From Pseudorasbora parva (taxonomy: Eukaryota > Chordata > Actinopteri > Cypriniformes > Gobionidae): a DNA stretch of 64,000 nt. This document shows, in pieces, positions 49,141 to 60,960 of the stretch. The notes below the pieces were generated by a model that had not been told where the DNA came from, made no database searches, and saw only the letters and a program-made list of their open reading frames with translations. The stretch's first letter is position 1. The number at the start of each line of letters is the position of its first letter. The stretch covers positions 12,661,233 through 12,725,232 of the forward strand of contig NC_090184.1 of the NCBI RefSeq assembly GCF_024679245.1. Direction: 5' to 3'. A program made the translations under genes and the position numbers.

Positions 49141-49778
49141 AATGTAGGCTATTATGTGAATGTGTGTTTGTGTGTATCAGTCAAGAAAAAATCGAAACCT
49201 CCAATGAGCTAAAAAGTTGTGTGCATATATTTAGTTTTATTCTGTGCACTGTCTATTATAAAACAGAAATGATATGCAGCTGTTGCACTGTACTTTTTCA
49301 CGTTACAGAATGAAAAATAAAATCTGAAAACATGCTTGCACGTTTTTATTTTAGTGTAATTTTATAGATAAAGAAAATATTAATTTGTTTACATGCATCT
49401 TAAGGATACCTAATTGTGAGTGTGAGGTGGGGGCGGCACGATCGTGCTCTGCCTAGAGCGGCATTTGAGCTAGCGCCGGCCCTGGGTGTAGCGCTATCCT
49501 ATCGTGTGCAGAGGGAGTTTGAAAGACAACCTGCCCCTCGGATTGAGCCCTGTCTATAGTGAGTTTCCAGACCAAACATCTTGATGCTTGTCAGGCTACT
49601 AGAAGACCTACAACTGTCAGACAGGTTGCTTACGTCACATCTACGTCGTCAAGCTCAGTCTGAGCCTGCGCAGTTCAGTCAGCCATAAGGAAGTGAGTGC
49701 CTCTGATTGACCTCATTTTCTGCCGTTGAAGTCAATGGGATCGCTCTGTCCATTTCTTTTGCTGTTTATGGGCTAGTG

Positions 49779-49862
49779 TCACTATCTGTACCAGAAACAC
49801 GATTTGTTCTGCGCATGCGCGAAAACTTACTTTTTGCCGCCACTTCCTGTCATCGCCAAAGT
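49779..49862 (+). repeat. left arm of an ~85-bp inverted repeat pair
   Basis: Contains ACGATTTGTTCTGCGCATGC. Its reverse complement recurs at 51651-51738 with about 80% identity by eye. The 1.8 kb between the arms contains an L1-type LINE relic and microsatellites. Confidence 0.7.
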
Positions 49863-49865
49863 TTT

Positions 49866-50562
49866 TTGTCTTTTTTTCAAAAAATTATTATTATTATTAT
49901 TATTTTATTGAACAAATACAAAAGCAAACAGCCACAGTTCAAAAAGGATTCAACAACAACAAAACAAATATAAACAATAGACCGAGGCAGCAAAATGAAT
50001 AAAACAAACAAACAAACAAATAAATAAATAATAAAAAAAGAAAACTATATAAAAAAGGAAACTATAAAAAAAAAAAAAACAACAACAACATTGAGTCAGG
50101 ATTGACATGCAATTTAAAGTAAATTAGGTTCTAGAGAGTGAGACAGAGAAAAATATGCCAATGCCTTTTTTTTCTTTTTACATTATAAAAAGGTATAAAT
50201 ACTTATTGCACAGCGTAGAGGACTTTAAAGCTTTGGCATTGCTTTGGCATCTTTACAAAAAAATAATAAAGAAAGGTTTAACAGACAAAAATTTGCAATT
50301 GTGTATAAAAAACAACAACTTTATAATAGATTTATAAGAAAATACTTGTCTTTAAGACTCTTGTCAGAGTTATAAAATCCAAATGGTACATTCCTTAAAC
50401 TACAAAGAAAAATTGTCTAAGAGAGAAACATGTAGGCCTACAAACAAACTAAATTTCTTCCAAAAAGTAACTACATGAAAACAATCCCAAAAAAGGTGAG
50501 GGACAGATTCATCTTCCACTCCACAAAAGGAGCAAAGGAGGAAAAAGCTTTCTTAAATGCAG
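49866..50562 (-). pseudogene. L1-type LINE ORF2 C-terminus and 3' tail
   Basis: On the minus strand, ~50550-50480 reads CSFCGVEDESVPHLFWDC. This is the cysteine-histidine motif near the end of L1-clade ORF2 proteins. It is followed by an open but stop-containing tail and ends in a (ATT)n run at 49886-49905, typical of a LINE 3' end. Only the last few hundred bases survive. Confidence 0.65.
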
Positions 50563-51514
<952 letters not shown>

Positions 51515-51650
51515 GTAAATTGTAATTTATCTTTATTTTCTTCTTTGTATAACCACATCTTGTTTATTTTGTATTGATTTATAGTTATGCAATAAATAAA
51601 AAACTATCACGGTACGGATCGAGTGGTAGTAATTCAAATAACAACTGCCG

Positions 51651-51738
51651 TAAATTGCTTTGCCATGTCAAACAGGAAGTAGAAACATTTTCGTGCAAGT
51701 GCATGCGCAGAACAAATCGTGTTTCCGGTACAGATCGA
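51651..51738 (-). repeat. right arm of the ~85-bp inverted repeat pair
   Basis: Partner of 49779-49862; see there. Downstream to 52138 no gene was recognised. Confidence 0.7.
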
Positions 51739-52139
51739 GTAGTGACAGCTGCTCTCTCTTCTGGGTGTCGGCTGCTCACTGGTGGTCTTCCTCGGGCTTG
51801 AACTGAATGTTTGTTTGTTTGTTTTTTAAATGCCAGTTACATACATAACAAATTTAAAACAAAAATACATATAATATTCACAAATTCAACAATAAAATTT
51901 TTACATCTAAATCTAACCAAAACATGTTTCCATTTCCTGGCAGACATTACAAAAAAGAGTTGTTTTTACCCCATGATATGTAGGCTAGTGTAGCATTAAG
52001 ATTGGTGTGACCCATTCTTTATCAATATAATAAATTCCTTTCTATTTATATTATGACTGATTTGACTTTGTCATATTTTGAATTCTATAAACATGTCTTC
52101 CTTTCTTACACGAGTCCCAGTATTTCTGCCATTTGGTAT

Positions 52140-52730
52140 GAAGGTATATTTGGTGCAAAACAACTGAACATACGTGTGAGTGAAATTTCTATCTGAAGAG
52201 CATATCCACTCATGTGTTTCAATAAATTTGAAGGCACAGAAAAAAATATTTTATGAGTTGTAAGCTTGTAGCTTTTTTTTCTCTTTTACAAACACAACAC
52301 AACGGCGTTGTGAAGTTACACCTTCACACATTTTTCACTGCAGGTGCAAACCATTCTACGAATCACATGAAGAAACTCATAGGCTCACATTTTTGCTACA
52401 ATTGCTGCAGTCATATGGTGCAAAATGCAGTCACACACCCGTATCATAAAAGTGAAGTCACTGACAAATTTTGCGCATCTGCGAATTAACATGTGAATCC
52501 ATGCAATGAGCGTTGAACACTTGAACACGCATTACTTTTCTTGGATATTTTTCTTACACAATCACAAGTCCAATCACTACAACTGCTTGAATCTGCTGCT
52601 ACGAGTCTCACGCGCAGTTTTTCCACCTTCAAATGACAAGTTCCGCGCGCTCTCACTTTTGCACCAAATACACGGAGAAATGTGGAGCAAAAGTGATTTG
52701 TAAAGTGATTTAGGCAGCGGCAGGCCCTGT
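52140..52730 (+). repeat. third copy of the large-palindrome family
   Basis: Follows 22821-23425 in order ('aagcttgtagct', 'acaaacacaacaca', 'atcacaagtccaatcactac', 'cttttgcaccaaata') with about 85-90% identity by eye. It is broken at ~52730 by repeat R copy 2. The family resumes at ~53460-53540 with the 'ctcggccaatcagaagagct' stretch that matches 25205-25245 inverted. Confidence 0.8.
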
Positions 52731-52791
52731 GCACATAGACAGTAAAAGAAATGGACCGAGCGATCCAATTGACGTCAACGGTGAAATAATC

Positions 52792-53455
52792 ATAGACAGT
52801 AAAAGAAATGGACCGAGCGATCCCATTGACGTCAACGGCGAAATAATGAAGTCAACCTAGGGGCACTCACTTCCTGATGGCTGAGCGAACTGCGCAGGCT
52901 CAGACTGAGCTTGACGACGTAGATGTGACGTGAGCCTCCTGTCTGACAGCTGTAGGTCTTCTAGTAGATGTGGAAAGTGAAAGCTGAATCACGTTGTTTA
53001 AATATTTTCTCCCGTTGCTTTTGGCTCACTATGGGCTTCTCCCCATTCTTCCCCCTTGACTTTATCAGACTTTATGTCTCCACGTCCCCCCGACTGTCTC
53101 ATACCCAGTAAAAGATTGCCTGCGAGCGTCTCCTCAGGTCTATACAGTAATTTCTCAACTGTGCGACAGAGTCGCGTTGGTTATGACGCAATCGTTAGCC
53201 TATTTTAACAAAAACAGCTTCTGCGGGGCGATAGTGTAAGATATAAGGTAATGGGCCTTTTATACATTGTCGTGTTTCTTTAGAAATAAACAATGGACAA
53301 ACGGAGTCTTTAAACGTCTCAGATGTAAAGTTATTCACTGTCAAAGTGACTCAAAAATGAATGGGAGTCAATGGGATGCTAACAGCAGGTGATGGCTTGG
53401 TTAGCAATGGCAGCCCCTAGGGGTGGAACGCTTTCCGAGCGCTAGATTACCCCCT
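52792..53455 (+). repeat. dispersed repeat R, uninterrupted copy 2
   Basis: Continuous counterpart of 43206-49765. It preserves the empty sites for the insertions at 43321 and 45890. A partial extra copy of its first ~50 bp is at 52738-52790, and another partial copy of its first ~130 bp is at 53551-53685. Confidence 0.85.
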
Positions 53456-53754
53456 TGCCTGTGCAGAGAGCAGAAAATCTCGGCCAATCAGAAGAGCTTT
53501 TTGTACTGAGCCCCACCCCAACGGGATGTGGTGGTGGTGGAAGATGCATAGACAGTAAAAGAAATGGACAGAGCTATCCCATTGACTTCAACGGCGGAAA
53601 AATGAGGCCAATCAGAGGCACTCACATCCTGATGGCTGAGCGAACTGCGCAGGCTCAGACTGAGCTTGACGACGTAGATGTATATAATATATACCTTCAA
53701 ATATACCTTCATCAAGCTTGTTGAATCAACGACTTTGCATAGTTCTTCTTCTTT

Positions 53755-53965
53755 CCTTCTGCCCTGTTTAAAGTGACTGCTTTGTTAATATTATCCACTT
53801 TGAGTGCTTCCTTGGCCAAAAACATTTAATGGAGCCATGTTAGAATTAATAAAGATAGAAAGCATCTCTGTGGTAATAATAAAATAAAGGGGGAAACAGG
53901 ACAACCCTGTTTTATGCCACAATTGATGGTAAATCTAGGCGATGTACCTCCTGATAAGGAAACCG
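53755..53965 (-). pseudogene. L1-type reverse-transcriptase fragment
   Basis: On the minus strand near 53930-53880 it reads GIKQGCPVSP followed by FILL, the RT motif of L1-type LINEs. Downstream residues FLAKEALKVDNINKAV follow after a stop. Very short and decayed. Confidence 0.5.
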
Positions 53966-54252
53966 AGCTAGTGGATATAATATAGCACATGGCGAAGCAT
54001 TGCTACTTGATCGCAGATATATAAAATAATAATAATAATAATAATAGATTTTTTTTTATAATGCACTTTTCATTCCAAAGAATCACAAAGTGCAAAAAAG
54101 AAGAAAAAAAGAATAACAAGTAAAAATATAGAATAATACAAACAATCAACCAACACAGAAAACTAAACAGAAACAGAGCTGATGGTGAACTGAAAACAGA
54201 GCTGATGAAGCGTAACATCCCAAATGCCGGCCGCTGATGATGCGCTAGCCTG
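53966..54252. other. LINE-tail-like sequence
   Basis: An (ATA)n run at 54027-54046 precedes 'tataatgcacttttcattcc'. A similar 'tataatgcactt' follows a (TAA)n run at 29945-29985. Probably an inverted LINE tail. Confidence 0.4.
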
Positions 54253-54253
54253 G

Positions 54254-54650
54254 TGCAAACTTCAGCCACCATCCAGTTCAAGCCTGATGTTGATATTGAT
54301 TGTGATTTCTGTGGCACTGAGGTGGAAAATGTTGTCCATTTATTTTTCAGTTGCATTTACAGCCAAATGTTTTGGGTAGATTTGGAATGCTATCTTTGTA
54401 AATGTTTAGGGATGAAAGTTTGTTTTTCTGAAAAAGATGTTTTTTTTTTTTTTTTTATGGACAACAATTGTCACCAGATGTGGCATTCACTATTAATCTC
54501 TGTTTGATAATGGGAAAATATCATATTCATAAGCAAAAATGGGCTAAAGAAAAACCCAATTTTTCGTTGTTTCGGATAGAAATGAAGAGTTATATTGATT
54601 TATTAATTGGGATGAAAAACAGCAAGGCAAAATGTACTAGGTCTTAATGT
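54254..54650 (+). pseudogene. L1-type LINE ORF2 C-terminus
   Basis: Reads CDFCGTEVENVVHLFFSC near 54300-54355, the same zinc-binding motif as the relic at 50.5 kb. After a T-run disruption (54439-54457) it continues with KYHIHKQKWAKEKPNFSLFR and MKSYIDLLIG, the usual end of L1-clade ORF2. This and the minus-strand relics are separate insertions. Confidence 0.65.
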
Positions 54651-54911
54651 GAAGCTTTCAGGTTATTTACTTAATGTTCTCATACTCTCTTTTTTTCCCC
54701 TTTTAATTATATAATTAATTTTTTTAGACTATATTTAATTGTTCTTGTATAGCTTATAAGAGATATGCAAGCTTTTGGGTATTTCACTATATACAATATT
54801 TTAAAGACAGGAATAGGGTCTGGTAGAAAAATACAGCATTAATGACGTTCTTGAGGAATAGTGGCCTGAAATACAGAATATAGAAAATCTTCCGTGTATC
54901 AGCTTCGTTCA

Positions 54912-54990
54912 TCCTCCAGCACAGTAGGTGGCGGTATGCACTCTTTCAGTTGGTTTCAACCCGCCAATAAATCCACAGAAGAAGAAGACT
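54912..54990 (+). promoter_or_regulatory. CTCF-like motif in a dispersed fish repeat
   Basis: 'cacagtaggtggcggta' matches the CTCF core pattern (CCASYAGRKGGCRS) well. It sits in a short element ending 'acccgccaataaa..agaagaagaag' that I recall as widely dispersed in fish. It lies about 280 bp upstream of the mak16 start codon. Binding is untested. Confidence 0.4.
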
Positions 54991-55196
54991 CACGAGGCGA
55001 ATGCTCAAGGCGAATCTTGGTGGCTCAGTGTTAACATGGCTGCCGTCTGTAACTTCCATGTGGTGCTTGTTTGATCACAGTTGATTGGGCAATTTATAAA
55101 CATTTTTATCGCTAATTTGATTGTATCAAATTAGCACTGGTATTTACGTACTGTACAAACCTTTCAAAGTGACGACCGCCCAAACAAGCTGTCAGA
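54990..55196 (+). promoter_or_regulatory. mak16 promoter / 5' UTR region
   Basis: Contains 'aacatggctgccgtct' at ~55034, close to a YY1 site as is common at TATA-less promoters of ribosome-biogenesis genes. No TATA box was seen. The transcription start is not defined by the sequence. Confidence 0.4.
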
Positions 55197-58100
55197 ATGC
55201 AACACGACGACGTAAGTACAGTCTTGCAATTATACATATGTATGTGTGTGTGCGTTTGTGTATGGAGAGCGAATGAGAATATTTCCAAAATATTTCATAG
55301 GTGTTGTTTCTGTTTTAGCACCACTGGTCGTTGTAATTGAAAAGGAATGACCTATGTACATCGATTAGTTTATTGTACGTTGTTGAACATAATCATTGAA
55401 TCACCTGTCTTTTAAAGGTCATATGGGATCTTATTGGCAATAAGAGTTTTTGTTCCTACAAAGTAAAGTAAGTAACTTAATATGATTGTGTCTACTAATT
55501 GTTTTTCTTCTTTTTATATCCATTCTCCAAATTGTAGAAGAATGTGACATCTAACTTTTTGTTTTCTTGTTGTTGAAGAACAAAAACACAACAGTTCTGT
55601 CGAAATGAATATAACATCACAGGCCTTTGCAATCGGTCTTCATGTCCTCTTGCTAACAGTCAGTATGCTACCGTAAAAGAGGAGAAAGGTAAGCTAATCA
55701 TTAAAAAAAAAAACTTTTATAAACCCTGTGGACTTTAAATGTCACCAAAAATGTTTGAATACTTATTTTTTGATCATTAACGTTACAACTGTTCTGTTTT
55801 ATTAGGCCTGTGTTATCTTTACATGAAAGTTATTGAGAGAGCAGCATTCCCTGCTCGCATGTGGGAGAAGGTATGTGAATCAAAACAATCAAAAAAACAT
55901 GGATCATTTGATATCGTTCGCAATGAAATGTTTATGCTCGTGCTACTCTTACTGGAACTCTGTCTTAGGTGAAACTTGATAGAAATTATGCAAAGGCTTT
56001 GGAACAGATTGATGAAAACCTGATCTACTGGCCACGGTACATCAGACATAAGTGCAAACAGCGCTTGACGAAGATCACACAGTATCTAATTCGAATCCGC
56101 AAACTCACACTGAAACGACAGTGAGTACCTTCAATTCAATTGCTGCCTTCTGTAGTGCTGTGCTGTGAAGGTTGTGCTAGCTAGTTCCATGTGTCATTAA
56201 ACTGATCTCTTTCTTCTCACATCAAATAATTTTAGCTCAAAATATTATTTCATGTCTATTTCTTTGTTCTAAGTAGTCATGTAATAAGGTAAATGCCACT
56301 GCCATTCTAAAGTTTGAAATCTCTAAGAATTTTTGTGTTTGTTTGTTTCTGAAATGTCTCTTCTGCTCATAAGGCTGCATTTATATGATTGATAATACAG
56401 TACAGTAATATTGTGAATTTTTAAATAATGTATTTTAGAATGTTATTTTTTCCTGTTTTGGCAAAGCTGAATTTTCAGCAGTCATTAGTCTAGTCTTCAC
56501 TGTCAATAAATAATTATAATATATTGATTTGGTGTTCAAGATACTATTTTCATTATTAATGTTTAAAATAGTTGTGTGAAATGGCTTGGTATTTTTGTGG
56601 CTTTAACCATTTATCTTTGAATTTATTTGAAGTCTTTTGTAACATTTATAAATGTATTTTACTGTCACTTTTGATCAGGAAATTTATTCATTTGAAAAAA
56701 ATGATAATTATGAAAAGCTGAACGGTTGGGTAATTTCAGTGCCAATTATTATACATGATGCCTTTTTTTGTATACAGGAGAAAACTGATTCCGCTCAGTA
56801 GAAAAGTAGAGAGACGAGAAAAGAGAAGGGAGGTGAGTGATTTACTGATGATTGAGCTCAGTGGCTCATGTAGGTTGTCTAGTGTCCTAAGTGTCCATGA
56901 GCTAGACACCTAACCCCAGCTGCTCCCGAGGAGCTGGATGGCACCTTGCATGACATGAATGAATGGGTGAATGTGAGGCAAAATGTAAAGCGCTTTGGAT
57001 GGCCATAGGGTCTGTTAAAAGCACTATATAAATGCAGTCCATTTACCATGATGCACGCAATCCTGAATTATTATTTTTTATCCTTTTTTTTAAATGACTC
57101 AAATGTGGAGTTGAATTTGTGTGGTATTAACTCACTTTTCCTTCTCACCAACAGGAAAAAGCCCTTATTGCTGCTCAGCTGGAAAATGCTATAGAAAAAG
57201 AACTGCTAGACCGTCTAAAACAAGGAACCGTATGTGGATCTTTAGCACATGCTTTTCCTGCATTTGTGCCAGATCTATGATTTTCATTTAAAGTTTTCTT
57301 TTTCATTTTAGTATGGAGACATATACAATTTCCCCATCCATGCCTTTGATAAAGCTATGGAAAAACAGGACGAGGAGAGTGAATTGGAATCGGAGGAGGA
57401 GGAGGAAGAAGAAGAAGATGAGGTATTAACTTTTTTCCTGTCAGTAGCGTTTTTATCACTTCTATGTCTTTTACAGGACTGTACACTTGGTGAGATTTTA
57501 AAAATGTGTGTTTGTGTTTGGCGTTTAAAAAAAAGTCCTATTTGCTCACCAAGGCTGCATCAAATGATTATTTTTATAATTTAGTTATTTTTGTGTGTGT
57601 ATATGTAATTATTATCTCTCTCTCTTTGTATCTCTCAGGTGTCTGGGACGAGAGAATTTATTGCTGAGGATGAGATTGAAGAGAGTGATCTCAGTGATTT
57701 TGAGGTTAATTGATCCTGTAAAACGTTACATTTAAAAAAAAAAAAAAATTATTATATCTCAGAGTAACATTTTCTGAAAGTGCTGTAGCCCCTATTGTAT
57801 CTGTTGGTTTCCTATATTATTATTATTCTTCCTCCCCAATGGCAGCCCTATGAACCGTAAGTAGGAAAATGATGAAATTTGGCACAATTGTAGAGATGTT
57901 CATTAATAGTAAATGGACCAAATTTGTAGTCTCGAATAAATCGCGCAAAGTTGTACGCGTGAACATTTTGAATCCATTCGCGAGTGAAATTCGCTTCATT
58001 CGCGTGTGACATTCACTAGACAACAGACTCGAATTTGCATCATGGGAGGGGGTTCTGCCAGGCAGCGGCAGTCGGCAGAAGGACTAACCGAGTTAAGGCT

Positions 58101-59048
58101 GTCACCGGGGGTTGATGAGCGCCTGGGTCTCACACCTCCGAAAACGCCAGATCAAATTTTCGAATAGGAGCTCTCTTAATAAATAAATCACATATTTGAG
58201 CTTTAAACAACTACATTCTCGCTTGAAAAAACTATTAAAACTACATTTTGTGACTCGATACAGTAGTATTTTTTAATTACTCTGGCCTCGGGGTTTCCCC
58301 TATGGGTTTCCCATCCGTCACTTCACCACGTAAGCAGGCTCCTCATTGGTTAACGCGGCGCGAATATCTGCCAAAGTTTAGATTTTTCAACTTGAGGGAT
58401 TCGCGTGATTCGCGTTCAAAACGCTCAATTCGCGTGATCCTTGCCGCGCTATTCGCGCCGCCTCATTCGCGCAAATCGCACCACAGAATGCCTATTTGCG
58501 TCTCTGCATTGACTTAACATGTTAATCATGTGAACAAAGCATAAGACCAACTCCATAGCGCAACCATCAGTTCAAAAATTCAACATTTAAACTGTTATAA
58601 CTTTCTAACCATTTGTAATACAGAAATTAACATTTTTCTCTAGTACATCTGATTCCGCTCATGCTGATCATATCTTACATTATAAGGCTCCGCCCGTTAC
58701 AGTAATGGCCATTTTGAAAAGTACAGTATTTAGTTTTTTTTTTTTTTTGCTACTCCTTGTTCAAAAAAGCCAAAAATAGCCATAATGGGCTTGGCCCCTG
58801 CAATTGCACAATTGTTAAAACTAATTTTTTTTCAGGATATGAACAACCTGAAGGTAAGCAGTGATGAAGAAGAGGATTATAAAGAGGAATCCAGTGAGGA
58901 AGAGTCGGAAGAAGAGTTGGAGGAAAAGAGCAAGGCCAAAACAAAAGGAAAAGCTCCACTCAAAGGCCCAATCAGGAAAAAACGGTCCTATGTGGAGATA
59001 GAATATGAACAAGAGACAGAACCAGCTCAGAAAAACAAGGCCACATAG
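55197..59048 (+). CDS. mak16: MAK16 homolog, 60S ribosome biogenesis
   Basis: Ten coding exons: 55197-55211, 55418-55467, 55579-55688, 55806-55870, 55969-56120, 56778-56832, 57155-57229, 57312-57422, 57639-57704, 58836-59048. They total 912 bases (303 residues plus stop), all with GT/AG sites and continuous frame. The start [17 protein letters not shown] is the conserved MAK16 N-terminus. C17, C29, C39 and C44 are positioned as a likely zinc site. The L28e-like domain and Mak16 region follow ([48 protein letters not shown]). Acidic tracts (exons 8-10) and a conserved [15 protein letters not shown] end the protein. Length fits the family (human about 300). MAK16 is a nucleolar factor of early pre-60S particles that works with RPF1, NSA1 and RRP1-type partners. 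The exon 9 donor is a weaker GTTAAT. Confidence 0.97.
56380..56530 (-). repeat. dispersed repeat in mak16 intron 5
   Basis: Inverted, decayed relative of 8424-8700; 'ttctgctcataaggctgcat' and 'cagtaatattgtga' correspond to 'atgcagccgtggtgagcaga' and 'aataatatttcaaaatatta'. Confidence 0.55.
56868..57055 (+). repeat. LINE/SINE 3' end in mak16 intron 6
   Basis: Ends 'aatgtaaagcgctttggatg' and then 'gcactatataaatgcagtcc', a common fish retroposon 3' tail. Transposed in the same orientation as mak16. Confidence 0.65.
57920..58510. repeat. 'attcgcg'-rich MITE-like sequence in mak16 intron 9
   Basis: Both ends (57935-58010 and 58395-58500) are dense in 'ttcgcg'/'cgcgaa' motifs in opposite orientation, making a loose inverted repeat. 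Non-coding; no exact termini assigned. Confidence 0.5.
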
Positions 59049-59268
59049 AGACTGGACTAACGATCACACCAACAATAGTGACTCTGCTTCCTCATGGAAC
59101 ATTTCCAAATCAATCTTTTATTACATCTACATTTAATAACAACGTACACTCATCAAGATCTCTGTGATGGGATTGTTTGTACATTGACTTGTTTCATCTG
59201 TGCTTATGCTGTTGTAAAGCATCAGTATTTTTTATGATGTTCCAGTGTGTGACCCATATTCATGCAAT

Positions 59269-59274
59269 AATAAA
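59269..59274 (+). terminator. polyadenylation signal of mak16
   Basis: AATAAA 221 bases after the mak16 stop codon; the first candidate downstream. Confidence 0.7.
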
Positions 59275-59919
59275 CTTTATTTGAAATAGCATACATTTTA
59301 GGTATATATTACCTATTGAAGATAACGTTTTATTACCCGTTAGTTTGACTAGCTGGTGTTCTAATGGGAACATACTAAATGTATAAATGTTATATGTCTG
59401 TTGTTTGAATGCATGTTTTATTGGGATCATCTTTAACATCTCATACACCCAACAACCCTGCAACCACTAGAAAACATTGCTAGAGTCATAGATACTGGTG
59501 GTTCTGGAATCTCTCCATGAAAACTGGCAATTTTGCATAAAGTTGCATTTCCATCCCTAACCAAGTTTCAAAAAGAGAAAAGTAGGGTAAGCAGGATAAT
59601 TATCAAAATTGATATCCCAAAGAGGTTTCTTGCATAATAATCATCTGACTGGACACAAGCTCTTAGGCTTGGGAACCACTGTGAAGATATAAAGTCAATA
59701 TAAAATAAGTAAAATATGTTTTATAATGTATTTTATAAATAATGTTGATCATTAAAGAGTCTAGAAAATGGTGGGACTAGAGCATAACTGTCCATACAAG
59801 GAAGGCAGGAATCTACCTTCAAAAACATCTATAATAGTGATGAGAAACAAAGTTGAAAAACAGTACATATTTATACAAATCTTTCATTCAACCGGTATAT
59901 TATATATATATATACAGTC
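59275..59919. other. no gene recognised
   Basis: Intergenic AT-rich sequence ending in a TA run at ~59907-59919. Confidence 0.45.
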
Positions 59920-60600
59920 TTGTTCAAAATAATAGCAGTACAATGTGACTAACCAGAATAATCAAGGTTTTTAGTATATTTTTTATTGCTACGTGGCAAA
60001 CAAGTTACCAGTAGGTTCAGTAGATTGTCAGAAAACAAACAAGACCCAGCATTCATGATATGCACGCTCTTAAGGCTGTGCAATTGGGCAATTAGTTGAA
60101 AGGGGTGTGTTCAAAAAAATAGCAATGTCTACCTTTGACTGTACAAACTCAAAACTATTTTGTACAAACATTTTTTTTTTCTGGGATTTAGCAATCCTGT
60201 GAATCACTAAACTAATATTTAGTTGTATGACCACAGTTTTTTAAAACTGCTTGACATCTGTGTGGCATGGAGTCAACCAACTTGTGGCACCTCTCAGCTG
60301 TTATTCCACTCCATGATTCTTTAACAACATTCCACAATTCATTCACATTTCTTGGTTTTGCTTCAGAAACAGCATTTTTGATATCACCCCACAAGTTCTC
60401 AACTGGATTAAGGTCTGGAGATTGGGCTGGCCACTCCATAACATTAATTTTGTTGGTTTGGAACCAAGACTTTGCCCGTTTACTAGTGTGTTTTGGGTCA
60501 TTGTCTTGTTGAAACAACCGTTTCAAGGGCATGTCCTCTTCAGCATAGGGCAACATGACCTCTTCAAGTATTTTAACATATGCAAACTGATCCATGATCC
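59920..60600 (-). mobile_element. truncated Tc1-like transposon
   Basis: The plus-strand left end CAGTCTTGTTCAAAATAATA after TATATA is a Tc1/mariner terminus in a TA target. The transposase 3' part reads on the minus strand. The other terminus and the N-terminal half are missing beyond ~60600. Confidence 0.85.
60212..60595 (-). pseudogene. Tc1-like transposase, C-terminal half
   Basis: 127 residues starting MDQFAYVKILEEVMLPYAEE. It has QQDNDPKHT (D31 of the fragment) and NPVENLWGD (E66) with 34 residues between, the second and third acids of the DD34E triad. The DNA-binding paired-like domain, nuclear localisation region and first catalytic Asp are absent. The open frame is intact within the fragment, so truncation appears fairly recent. 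It cannot act as a transposase. Confidence 0.85.
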
Positions 60601-60960
60601 CTGGTATGCGATAAATTCAGTTACCTGAAGTCATTTAGATCAAAAGTTTAGAAATTGATTTACTGAAGACCAACTTACTTACTTAGAAGGAGACCTGGCT
60701 GTCTACAGCGAAATTAAAAAATAATAATGTGTTAAATGTGTTTACTAAATGTTTTAATTGGAGGAAATAAACTTTCAAGTCAGGTTTCTTTTACATTTAT
60801 TTTATTTATCTCTCAATCGCTCTCTTAAATGTATATTAAACCGTTCCATTGGATAGTCCACACAGAGTGTATTACAGTCATAACATTAAGTGAAAAGATC
60901 ACTGAATTTGATTTTGTTCAGCCAACTTGACTTAGGAAAAGTGGCAAGTAGTTAATCTGC

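Larger units (their letters stand above)
46284..49484 (+). mobile_element. hAT transposon, 3.2 kb, perfect 8-bp TSD
   Basis: The ends CAGGGCCGGCGC and GCGCCGGCCCTG are perfect 12-bp inverted repeats. The flanks are GGTGTAGC on both sides (46276-46283 and 49485-49492). One transposase gene fills the centre. Well-preserved ends, target duplication and a long frame indicate a young insertion. A GA-rich run (46350-46392) lies near the left end. Confidence 0.95.
45890..49598. mobile_element. non-autonomous element with 9-bp TSD, host of the hAT insertion
   Basis: Starts TAGCCTAGAAATC and ends CTTGTCAGGCTA. It is flanked by a perfect 9-bp duplication CTAGAAGAC (45881-45889 and 49599-49607), which is single in the uninterrupted repeat copy near 52968. 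Without the hAT insertion it is about 500 bp. The superfamily is not certain. Confidence 0.75.
43206..49765 (-). repeat. dispersed repeat R, copy 1, interrupted by two TE stacks
   Basis: 43206-43320, 45490-45889 and 49599-49765 together match, inverted, the continuous copy at 52792-53455. The first interruption is 43321-45489 and the second is 45890-49598. Family marks include 'gactcccattcatttttgag' and 'gactgagcttgacgacgtag' (orientation of copy 2 for the latter). Confidence 0.85.

Noticed and set aside
57357..57584. 75-residue frame with acidic run
   Set aside because: It is mak16 exon 8 read on into the intron.
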